Source: Phycisphaerae bacterium SM23_33 (GTDB lineage: Bacteria > Planctomycetota > Phycisphaerae > SM23-33). From it: a DNA stretch of 13,250 nucleotides. This document shows positions 1 through 5,834 of this stretch, piece by piece. A program made the position numbers and the translations under genes. Where the stretch lies: assembly GCA_001303665.1 (NCBI GenBank), contig LJUF01000122.1, positions 1 through 13,250 on the forward strand. Direction: 5' to 3'. A model generated the notes under the pieces. It worked only from the letters and a program-made list of their open reading frames with translations. It was not told the origin of the DNA and made no database searches. The stretch's first letter is position 1. The number at the start of each line of letters is the position of its first letter.

Positions 1-546
1 GGCAGCAGCGCCCTGATACTGGGCGCCGGCACGGTGGGCCTGCTGTGGACGCAGTTGCTGAGGACCTCGCCGGCCGGCAGGATCGCACAGAGCGAGCTGG
101 TGGGCTTCCGCCGCCAGAAGGCCCGCCGCCTGGGGGCCGACGTGGTGATTGACCCGGCCGCCGGGGATCTCGCCGAGGCCGTCCGCGGCGAGCTGGGCGA
201 CGGGGCCGACTTCATCGTGGATGCCACCGGCAGCCCCGAGGCCGTCGAGCAAGCCCTCGAGCTGCTGGCCCCCGGCGGCACCTTTCTGATCTTCGGCGTG
301 TGTCCTGCCGGCAGCCGCGTCAGCTTCGACCCCCACGAGCTTTACCGCAAGGAGGCCCGCGTCGTCGGCTCGAAGATGCCGCCGGGCACGCTGGACCGTT
401 CGGCCCGGCTGATCGAGTCCGGCCGGATTGCCTGCGACGAAATCGTCACGACCACCGTGGCTTTGGGCCAGGCCGCCGAATCCATCGCCGGCTTCAACAC
501 CCACCGCGACAGGCACGTCAAGATCGCCGTCGACCCGTGGAAGTAG
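1..546 (+). CDS. Zinc-type alcohol/polyol dehydrogenase, C-terminal part (5' end outside window)
   Basis: The frame is open from the first base to a TAG stop, giving 181 residues, and the upstream part is missing. It starts inside a Rossmann fold: residues 1-13 contain the dinucleotide-binding GAGTVG loop. This is followed by the family-typical run of an arginine-rich helix, a LGAD turn and VVIDP, then a FIVDATGSPEAVEQAL strand and helix and a LLAPGGTFLIFG strand. The C-terminal segment (SARLIESGRI, then ending HVKIAVDPWK) matches the medium-chain dehydrogenase family, where the last strands pack back on the catalytic domain. Relatives (sorbitol, threonine and related dehydrogenases) oxidise a secondary alcohol with NAD(P). 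The zinc ligands lie in the missing N-terminal half, so substrate and metal use cannot be read here. It converges on the PEP-CTERM gene. Family assignment is firm; the specific substrate is unknown. Confidence 0.88.
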   Translation, partial: GSSALILGAGTVGLLWTQLLRTSPAGRIAQSELVGFRRQKARRLGADVVIDPAAGDLAEAVRGELGDGADFIVDATGSPEAVEQALELLAPGGTFLIFGVCPAGSRVSFDPHELYRKEARVVGSKMPPGTLDRSARLIESGRIACDEIVTTTVALGQAAESIAGFNTHRDRHVKIAVDPWK

Positions 547-611
547 AGCGACCGGGGAAACGGGCCGCCGGCCGACAAGCGGGTGCCGCGCCCCGGAAGC
601 TGTGAAATGCA

Positions 612-640
612 CACCGCCGACGTGATCGCCGTCGGCGTGC
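612..640. terminator. Hairpin between convergent genes, likely bidirectional terminator
   Basis: CGCCGACG at 615-622 pairs perfectly with CGTCGGCG at 630-637 across a 7-nt loop. The stem can extend with CAC/GTG beyond a one-base bulge. It lies 65 nt after the dehydrogenase stop and 10 nt past the PEP-CTERM stop, where a shared terminator of two convergent genes is expected. There is no strong U-tract on either side (only a short ATTTC run leftward), so intrinsic termination is plausible but unproven. The rest of the 100-nt gap shows nothing else. Confidence 0.5.
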
Positions 641-646
641 GTTCGG

Positions 647-1438
647 TCACCGGCTATGGCGGCGGCGGGCGGCGAGGGCGGCCAGGGCGAGGATCAGCAG
701 GGCGGCCGAGGCCGGCTCGGGCACCTGGGTGACCTCCAGCCGCGGCGGCAGCCAACTGGTGTTCTCCTTCGAGGCGAACTTGGGGAAGCAGTAATCGCGG
801 TCAATGCGGAAGGGGATCGTCACGCAGTCGTCCGTGTCGGCAAACGTGCTGTAGGCGGGGTTCTGGCCCAGGGCCCACTGGATCAGGGCGGTCACGTCAA
901 TGTTGATGGCCTCCGGCTGGGAGAGCCAGTCGCCGGGGATGTCGGTCACCAGGCCGATCTCGCGGGTGACGCTGTCCACCAGGTTGCCCTCTTCGAGGAA
1001 CGGCTCGTTGCCGAGGTTGGCCTGGGGGGCGTTGGTCTCGTCAATCACGTTCTCGGGCAGGCCCGTCAGGTTCCAGTCCTTGGCCTCGTCCATGATGGCG
1101 AACAGCTTCACGTCCGAGGCATTGTACTGACCGACTTCCAGGTCCAGCTTCAGCCGGGCCTCGGTGACGGCCAGGCCGGCGTCCAGCCCGCTCAGGTTGA
1201 AGTGCAGGTACGACTTGGCCACGCCGTTGGAGCGGTGCACGGCCAGTTGGGTGTCGCCGCCGTGGTTTCCGATGGGCGAGGCCGCCGCGCCGTCGCCGAT
1301 CCAACTGTCGGCGTCGGCGGCAACGGTCGTCATGATGTTGGCCCGCGCCGCCGGGCCGTAGAGCAGCAGCACCGCCAGGGCGGCCGATATGCACGCAGAC
1401 CCCTTCTTCGCGATTTGCACGGCTGTTGAGCTCTTCAC
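647..1438 (-). CDS. Secreted PEP-CTERM protein with DNRLRE-type domain
   Basis: The product is 263 residues. The GTG start at 1438 is chosen over a longer upstream reading because AGGAGG sits 6 nt before it and a classic signal peptide follows at once: KK at residues 11-12, a hydrophobic stretch at about 14-28, and an ARA cleavage region at 31-33. Residues 36-236 resemble the DNRLRE module of exported bacterial proteins. Signs are the opening ADADSWIGDG, a SYLHFNLSGL strand, the DEAKDWNLTGLPEN segment and NAP, and a closing PPRLEV strand. Residues 239-263 are a full PEP-CTERM tail: VPEPAS, a hydrophobic helix, then RRRHSR. In this class the tail is known to be recognised by an exosortase/archaeosortase-type transpeptidase during export to the envelope. 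No exosortase gene is in the window. It probably has its own promoter (1582-1610). The ligand or structural role of the DNRLRE part is unknown. Confidence 0.88.
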   Translation of the reverse strand: MKSSTAVQIAKKGSACISAALAVLLLYGPAARANIMTTVAADADSWIGDGAAASPIGNHGGDTQLAVHRSNGVAKSYLHFNLSGLDAGLAVTEARLKLDLEVGQYNASDVKLFAIMDEAKDWNLTGLPENVIDETNAPQANLGNEPFLEEGNLVDSVTREIGLVTDIPGDWLSQPEAINIDVTALIQWALGQNPAYSTFADTDDCVTIPFRIDRDYCFPKFASKENTSWLPPRLEVTQVPEPASAALLILALAALAARRRHSR

Positions 1439-1444
1439 TTTGCT

Positions 1445-1450
1445 CCTCCT
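1445..1450 (-). promoter_or_regulatory. Ribosome binding site fixing the PEP-CTERM gene start
   Basis: On the minus strand AGGAGG stands 6 nt before GTG at 1438. It decides the start. Any upstream in-frame start would add about 51 arginine- and serine-rich residues in front of the signal peptide. Confidence 0.85.
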
Positions 1451-1507
1451 TTTGAGACGGCACTGGCCGGGGCGCATCCGGCACCGCCGCCTGGGTGAAC
1501 TGCAATC

Positions 1508-1577
1508 GTTACTTGAGCGTCGTGAGCATCGTGACAGGAAAAACGCAGCAAGCGCACCTTCGTCCTGTCGACGTAAC
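1508..1577 (-). repeat. Nested inverted repeats in the PEP-CTERM gene leader
   Basis: In the roughly 137-nt predicted leader, 1563-1569 (GACAGGA on the minus strand) can pair with 1533-1539 (TCCTGTC). Outside this, 1573-1577 (GTTAC) can pair with 1508-1512 (GTAAC). A competing short palindrome, CCTGT-N7-ACAGG, uses 1564-1580 and straddles the expected transcription start. The arrangement could be a leader structure or an operator. The stems are short (5-7 bp) and chance is not excluded. Confidence 0.3.
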
Positions 1578-1581
1578 AGGC

Positions 1582-1610
1582 ATGATAACACGGACTTGCC
1601 GGTCTGTCAA
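1582..1610 (-). promoter_or_regulatory. Sigma-70-type promoter for the PEP-CTERM gene
   Basis: Read on the minus strand, a perfect -35 TTGACA (1610-1605) is followed after exactly 17 nt by TATCAT (1587-1582), five of six matches to the consensus -10. This is the best promoter in the window. The TGA stop of the upstream 744-residue gene (1609-1607) lies inside the -35 hexamer, so the two genes are packed together but can be transcribed separately. The expected transcription start is near 1575. Confidence 0.7.
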
Positions 1611-3841
1611 CCGCCGCAGCCGCCGATTTCTTCGCCGGTGGGGGCGAGGCGGCCTCGGGTCCGCCGGGCACGGTCCAGCACCCGCTGGAGTTGGGCGGTA
1701 TAGGTCTGCTCGAACTCGAAGTGCGAGCGCATCACGCCGAACAGGGCGTCCCAGTCCCACGGCTCGATAAGCACGAAGTTGGCGGCGTCGCCGGGCCTGG
1801 GCGAGATGACCACGGACGAGGGGAACCGCCGCACGCCGTAGGTCCGCAGCAGCTCGGCGTGCTCGGCCCGGCCGGCGTCAATCCGCATCTCGACGAAGTG
1901 TTTCCGGATGTAGTCCCGCACCTGGGGGACGGCGTTGAGGACGTGGGTCTTGAACCGCCGGCTGGTCAACGAGCCGGCCGACAGGACGTGGCAGAGGACA
2001 AGCTTCTTCTCCTGCCGGGCCCGTTCCATGGCGGAGTCCAGGTCGGCGTTGATCTGCTGGACCCGGTACGGCCGCGCCGCCACCGGCCCTTCCAGCGCCA
2101 GCACCAGCCGGGGCCGCAGGCGCGGGTCCACCGCGTACTCCGACGAGGCCATCCACACGTCCCTGCCGCCGTACTTGTACACGTGCTTGACCAGCTCCAG
2201 CGCCAGGCCGTGGTTGGGCCACCGGCCGGAAACCCAGTTCTGCACCGCCGCGGTGATGTCCAGCGCCGCCCAGCCGGGCTTCTCAAAGGTCAGCGACCCG
2301 ATCGGCTCGGCCTGTCGGTCCGCCTGGCCGGCGAACATGGGCTGGTCCCAGTTCTCGATGCCGCCCACGGGGAAGGGCCTCTGCCGGCCGGGGGGGACGG
2401 GGCTGTTGGTGGCGTTCAGCCCGCCCATGGCGCCGACGATCTGCTCGTCCCATCGCTTCTTCAGGGCGTACGCCCGGCAGTCGCGGTCGGCCTGGCTGTT
2501 CAGCCCCAGCACGTGCAGGGCCAGGACGGCCTGCTTGACCCTGGCGGCGGCATCCAGCATGGACAGGTCAAACTTGATCAGCGTGCGGCGGAGCTCCCCG
2601 CCCAGGTCCAGCCGGTAGCGCAGCTCCGTGCCGTAGCTGAGATCGTTGCCGACGTTCTGGCAGGAGCCGCCGAAGCCCTTGTCCGGCCGGCCGTCGCCGA
2701 AGTATACGTCGCGGGCGCCGTCGTATTCGGGTATGCCCAGCTCGGCCAGGGCCGCGCCCTGATACAGCTCGATGACGGTCGCGCCGGCGTGCTCCCGGCG
2801 CAGCCGCCGGGTGACGGCCAGCTCCTCCACGCCCTTGCCGTGCAGGGGGTTGTCCACGTGGAAGGGGATGCGCTTGACGATCCGGCCGAGGTAGCCGCGG
2901 GTGTCCATGCCGATGGCCAGCGCCGCCCGCCCGGGCGGGTAGGCGGCCGTCACCAGGATGCTGCCCCAGTAGGCCCCGCCGCATGACCTGTGAAAGGGGA
3001 TCTTCACGATCCGCCGGCCGCCGGCCTCCACCCAGGCCTCGATGTTCCGGTCGGTCCACGGGCACCACAAGCCGTGGACCTGCCCCAGGCGGATCTCCGG
3101 GCTGGAGCCGAGGAAGAACGGGGTGGTGCCGTCCACGTAGATGTTGTCGCCCGGCCGGAGGGTCTTGACGGGCTTTCCCTTGTCCACCAGGACCGACCCG
3201 CCGCGCGAGCCCGCCCGGCGGGCGAAGTCCTCGTTGGCGAAGGTGAACTCGTCCCCGCCGAAGCGGACCACCGGGGCCTTCTGCCTGTCTTCCGACCAGG
3301 GGAAGCCCCCGTCGGCCACTCGCATGGGGAAGCCCCAGCTCTTGTCCGTCAGCGTGGTTTGCACCAGGATGAAGCCGCTTTCCACGCTGAAGAGGTACTC
3401 GAACTTGGGGTCGGGCACGTCGAGCTTGCGCCGGGGCACCAGGGTCACGCCCCAATCGGTCAGGGGGCAGGTGTAGAGCGGCCCGTCCGAGAGCTTCCTG
3501 GGCTGGTAGGCCTTCTTCAGGGCGAAGCGCTCGGAGGGCTGGGTCAGGTCGTGGTCGGCGTTGAGGTCCACGTACAGGACATCCACGCCGCGGCCGGTGC
3601 CGCCGGACTCGTCGATGACCATGGCCACGATGCTGCCGCCGTCGGGCCCGAAGGCGAGGAAGCGGTACAGCGGCCGCTGCGAGGCGTACTGCGGCTGCTT
3701 CAGGCGGCGGTCGATCTTGGTGTGGTCGAACCTGGGCTTGGGGTCGGGGTGAGGCAGCTCGGTGAACGTGCCCGCTGCGGCCGGCAGCCACCACCAGAGC
3801 ACGCTGATGAGGCCGGCGGCAAGGCATCGGCGGCGGTTCAC
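1607..3841 (-). CDS. Exported multidomain protein: DNRLRE module plus cysteine-less thioredoxin-like domain
   Basis: The product is 744 residues. The GTG at 3841 is chosen because AGGAGG lies 6 nt upstream; a GTG six codons earlier would place the ribosome site inside the gene. Residues 1-24 form a signal peptide (RRR, a hydrophobic run with WWW, then AAAG). Residues 25-345 are a beta-rich region not recognised by name. It includes YVDLNADHDLT (90-100), which resembles a calcium-binding loop, and blocks of the style seen in planctomycete exported proteins. Residues 374-583 look like a DNRLRE module: VYFGDG, RRTLIKFDLS, WDE at 464-466, LDITAAVQNWVSG, and a closing LRPRLVLAL. Residues 597-709 look thioredoxin-like, with a helix, EKKLVLCHVL, YGVRRFPSSVVI with the cis-proline position kept, and a final helix. 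The CxxC motif is absent (SAGSLTSRR stands there), so no disulfide chemistry is expected. It lies 69 nt after the kelch gene and is probably co-transcribed. Function unknown. Confidence 0.82.
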   Translation of the reverse strand: MNRRRCLAAGLISVLWWWLPAAAGTFTELPHPDPKPRFDHTKIDRRLKQPQYASQRPLYRFLAFGPDGGSIVAMVIDESGGTGRGVDVLYVDLNADHDLTQPSERFALKKAYQPRKLSDGPLYTCPLTDWGVTLVPRRKLDVPDPKFEYLFSVESGFILVQTTLTDKSWGFPMRVADGGFPWSEDRQKAPVVRFGGDEFTFANEDFARRAGSRGGSVLVDKGKPVKTLRPGDNIYVDGTTPFFLGSSPEIRLGQVHGLWCPWTDRNIEAWVEAGGRRIVKIPFHRSCGGAYWGSILVTAAYPPGRAALAIGMDTRGYLGRIVKRIPFHVDNPLHGKGVEELAVTRRLRREHAGATVIELYQGAALAELGIPEYDGARDVYFGDGRPDKGFGGSCQNVGNDLSYGTELRYRLDLGGELRRTLIKFDLSMLDAAARVKQAVLALHVLGLNSQADRDCRAYALKKRWDEQIVGAMGGLNATNSPVPPGRQRPFPVGGIENWDQPMFAGQADRQAEPIGSLTFEKPGWAALDITAAVQNWVSGRWPNHGLALELVKHVYKYGGRDVWMASSEYAVDPRLRPRLVLALEGPVAARPYRVQQINADLDSAMERARQEKKLVLCHVLSAGSLTSRRFKTHVLNAVPQVRDYIRKHFVEMRIDAGRAEHAELLRTYGVRRFPSSVVISPRPGDAANFVLIEPWDWDALFGVMRSHFEFEQTYTAQLQRVLDRARRTRGRLAPTGEEIGGCGG

Positions 3842-3847
3842 GACGGA

Positions 3848-3853
3848 CCTCCT
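3848..3853 (-). promoter_or_regulatory. Ribosome binding site deciding the start of the 744-residue protein gene
   Basis: The minus-strand AGGAGG is 6 nt before GTG at 3841, the same motif and spacing as in the PEP-CTERM gene. It would be coding if the upstream GTG at 3859 were used, which argues for 3841. Confidence 0.8.
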
Positions 3854-3893
3854 GCACACGAAGGCGGAGGAAAGGTACTCAGGTGTCCCTTCC

Positions 3894-3949
3894 GGACTCC
3901 TCTTGACCTCTTACCTCCCAGACTTCTTGACCTCTTCGACTTTTCGACC
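3894..3949 (-). repeat. Degenerate purine-rich octamer tandem repeat across the kelch gene stop
   Basis: On the minus strand about seven consecutive 8-nt units follow the pattern AGGTCAAG. Two units are exact (3933-3926 and 3909-3902) and the others vary, for example AGTCGAAG and GAGGTAAG. The array starts in the last codons of the kelch gene, contains its TAA stop (3913-3911) and continues into the gap before the next gene. It creates the lysine/glutamate-rich tail EGRKVEEVKKSGR, which looks unlike the rest of the protein. Confidence 0.6.
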
Positions 3950-5086
3950 TTCCTGGCCGGCCCGCTTGTAGCGGTACGCCCAGGTCTCGGTGACGCCGCC
4001 GTCGAACAGCTCCTTACGTTCCCGGCGGACGAAGTTCACCAGCAGGTGCACGTTGTGGTCACCATCGTACCACAGCGTGGCCCACTGGCCGGTCGTCTGT
4101 CCCGCCGGGGCCGAGCCCGCCGGCCTCAACTCGGTCCAGCGCAGCGTCTTGACGTCCAGGGCCCAGGGCGTGACCGTCTGGCGATACTCTCCGAGCTTGC
4201 GGCTGGCGAGGGCGATCACGACCTGACTGTCGGCATCATAGGACAGCGACTGGGCGGCCTTGAGGGCGTCCGGGGCCTGGACCGGGGTGAGCTTCCGGGT
4301 GGGCACGTGAAACTTGAACCAGCCCTTCCGGGCGGTGGATAGGAGATGGCAGTCCCAGTCGGGCACATAGGTGGAATAGAACTCGTTCCACTTCAGCTCG
4401 GCCGGCGTGGGGCCGAGGCGCGTCCATTGGCGCTTGGCGTGGTCGAAGCGGTGCATGGCCGCGGCGCCGCCGCTGCCGACCGTCAGCACCGGCGCCTCGA
4501 AGGCCGGCTCGTACAGCACGTGGTTCTGGGCCCAGCTCCCCCCGGGCTGGGCGGAGCGGTCCTTCAGCCGGTTGACCAGGTGCAGCCACTGCCGCCGGGC
4601 CGGGTCGAACTCCCACGTGCCGCTGCTGAGCAGCACGACGAAGAACCGTCGCCGCCCAGGCTGCCAGCAGACCTGCTGGTAGGTATGCTCGGTGTAGGGC
4701 CGGCCGGTCGGGGAGAGGCTGGCCGTCATCCCGCCGCCGCCGATCAAGGCCTTCCAGTCGTTGCTGCCGACCTTGGGCCATTCCGGCGGGGTGGCCTGGA
4801 TCCACCGGTTGGCCCGCGGGTCGTACAGTTGGACGTCGTTTCCCTTGTAGCTGCGATGGGCTCCCCCGAAATGCCACAGCAGCCCCCCGCCCATACAGGC
4901 GCCGGAATACGTTCGGGCCTTGGCCATCCCCTCGGGCTGCAGTCGCAGCCAGGTGTTGTCCGGCAGGGCCATCAGCTTGGGATTCAGCGGCCCCTCGCGC
5001 GCCGGTCGCGTGGCGGCCGGCTCACCGGCTTGCGCCGCCGCAGCCAGCGTCACCGCCACCAGCGAAACGAACATCGTCTTGTGCAT
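3911..5086 (-). CDS. Exported kelch-type beta-propeller protein
   Basis: The product is 391 residues, starting at ATG 5086. The frame is open about 590 nt further upstream, but that part overlaps the divergent flavoprotein gene and is a shadow; a signal peptide begins exactly at this ATG (MHKTMF, then hydrophobic residues to AAAAQA at 20). Residues 59-375 show about six sheet-like blades with kelch features: glycine pairs (GGGLLWHFGGAH at 67-77), then an aromatic-rich strand closing in a DP..RRW pattern. Examples are VQLYDPRANRWIQA at 85-98, WEFDPARRQWLHL at 158-170, MHRFDHAKRQWTRL at 211-224 and LDVKTLRWTEL at 310-320. Kelch/galactose-oxidase-like propellers bind proteins or carbohydrates. 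No catalytic signature is visible, so a binding or structural role outside the cytoplasm is inferred. The Shine-Dalgarno is weak (GGGA). The last 11 residues come from an octamer DNA repeat. It is the probable first gene of the leftward set. Confidence 0.82.
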   Translation of the reverse strand: MHKTMFVSLVAVTLAAAAQAGEPAATRPAREGPLNPKLMALPDNTWLRLQPEGMAKARTYSGACMGGGLLWHFGGAHRSYKGNDVQLYDPRANRWIQATPPEWPKVGSNDWKALIGGGGMTASLSPTGRPYTEHTYQQVCWQPGRRRFFVVLLSSGTWEFDPARRQWLHLVNRLKDRSAQPGGSWAQNHVLYEPAFEAPVLTVGSGGAAAMHRFDHAKRQWTRLGPTPAELKWNEFYSTYVPDWDCHLLSTARKGWFKFHVPTRKLTPVQAPDALKAAQSLSYDADSQVVIALASRKLGEYRQTVTPWALDVKTLRWTELRPAGSAPAGQTTGQWATLWYDGDHNVHLLVNFVRRERKELFDGGVTETWAYRYKRAGQEGRKVEEVKKSGR

Positions 5087-5114
5087 GACGTCCCGCTTTC
5101 CGCTGAGCCGGCCC

Positions 5115-5120
5115 ATTCTA
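5115..5120 (-). promoter_or_regulatory. Candidate -10 element for the kelch gene
   Basis: TAGAAT on the minus strand, five of six consensus matches, ends 28 nt before the ATG at 5086. It is followed by a GC-rich stretch (GGGCCGG). The hexamer 17 nt upstream (TTCCGC) is a poor -35. The same TAGAAT sequence precedes the heparinase-like gene. Confidence 0.4.
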
Positions 5121-5167
5121 CCGCCAGCCCGCGCCATGCGGAAGCACTCGCCGGGGCCCGGCGGCCC

Positions 5168-5197
5168 TTGACGCCCGCGAACGACAGCGGATACGGT
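5168..5197 (+). promoter_or_regulatory. Weak candidate promoter for the flavoprotein gene
   Basis: TTGACG (5168-5173) and TACGGT (5192-5197) are 18 nt apart in the divergent gap, upstream of the ATG at 5235. The -35 is good and the -10 poor. Position is the main support. Confidence 0.25.
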
Positions 5198-5234
5198 GTG
5201 GCCGAAGATTCCAGTGGATTGAAAGGACGATGGT

Positions 5235-5789
5235 ATGAAGGCGATGATCGTTTCGGGAAGTCGCAATCCCAAGGGGCAGACGGCCGCGGCGGTGGGGGCG
5301 CTGGTGGAAGGGCTGCGCGGGGCGGAGGCGGAGGTGGTGTTTCTGCCGGCCCAGACAATCGAGCGCTGCCGGCAGTGCGACGAGCGCGGCTGGGGCGACT
5401 GCCGGGCCAAGGGAAGCTGCGTCATCGAGGACGACTTTGCGGGGCTCCTGGCCAAGCTGCGGGCGGCCGACGCGGCGGTGTTCGCCACGCCGGTGTACTT
5501 CAGCGACCTCAGCGAGAGCCTGCGGGCGTTCCTGGACCGGTTGCGGCGGATCACCCGCCACGAGGCGGGCCAGCAAGGCCTGGCCGGAAAGCCGGCTGTG
5601 GGCATCTGCGTGGCCGGCGGGGGCGGCGGCGGGGCGCCGTCGTGCGCGCTCAGCCTGGAGAAGGTGCTGAGCACCTGCGGCTTCGACGTGGTGGACGTGG
5701 TGCCGGCCCGGCGGCAGAACCTTCAGATGAAAAAAGAGGTTCTCCGGGCCACGGGCAAGTGGCTGGCCGGCTGCCCTTCCTCAAAGTAG
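5235..5789 (+). CDS. Flavodoxin-fold FMN reductase family protein with four clustered cysteines
   Basis: The product is 184 residues. The ATG at 5235 is preceded by AAGGA 7 nt upstream. The N-terminus MKAMIVSGSRNPKGQTA is the first strand and FMN-phosphate loop of the NADPH-dependent FMN reductase / iron-sulfur flavoprotein superfamily. FATPVYFSDLSESLRAFLDR (about 93-112) is the second flavin-contact loop and helix. The glycine-rich GGGGGGAPSC near residue 133 follows the next strand. C45, C48, C56 and C62 lie in CRQCDERGWGDC and GSCVIEDDF. The final cysteine and EDDF match the family, but the spacing C-x2-C-x7-C-x5-C is longer than the compact cluster motif of classic iron-sulfur flavoproteins. 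An Fe-S cluster, a metal site or a non-metal role are all possible. It probably transfers electrons from reduced nicotinamide through FMN in the cytoplasm; the partner is unknown. It diverges from the kelch gene, and a perfect hairpin follows its stop. Confidence 0.87.
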   Translation: MKAMIVSGSRNPKGQTAAAVGALVEGLRGAEAEVVFLPAQTIERCRQCDERGWGDCRAKGSCVIEDDFAGLLAKLRAADAAVFATPVYFSDLSESLRAFLDRLRRITRHEAGQQGLAGKPAVGICVAGGGGGGAPSCALSLEKVLSTCGFDVVDVVPARRQNLQMKKEVLRATGKWLAGCPSSK

Positions 5790-5790
5790 G

Positions 5791-5811
5791 GCGTGCAGCT
5801 CCGCTGCACGC
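5791..5811. repeat. Perfect 9-bp hairpin right after the flavoprotein gene
   Basis: GCGTGCAGC (5791-5799) and GCTGCACGC (5803-5811) form a perfect 9-bp stem with a 3-nt loop. It begins 2 nt after the TAG stop and ends 23 nt before the next ATG. The following GGGGGTTTG is not a good U-tract, so it may be an mRNA-stabilising or attenuating hairpin, or a dispersed palindromic element, rather than a standard terminator. Confidence 0.55.
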
Positions 5812-5834
5812 GGGGGTTTGTGAGGAGCCCTGCA

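Noticed and set aside
1691..4342. Two long plus-strand open frames opposite the 744-residue protein and kelch genes (1691-2986, 2990-4342)
   Set aside because: Same antisense effect of high third-position GC. Repetitive G/V/Q/P-rich sequence, no ribosome sites, no recognisable domain.
5321..5340. Local G-rich purine runs as possible G-quadruplex or repeat
   Set aside because: They fit ordinary glutamate/glycine/alanine codons of the flavoprotein gene with its codon bias.
5087..5674. N-terminal extension of the kelch gene frame by 196 codons
   Set aside because: It lies antisense to the flavoprotein gene and the signal peptide begins at the internal ATG 5086, so the extension is not translated.
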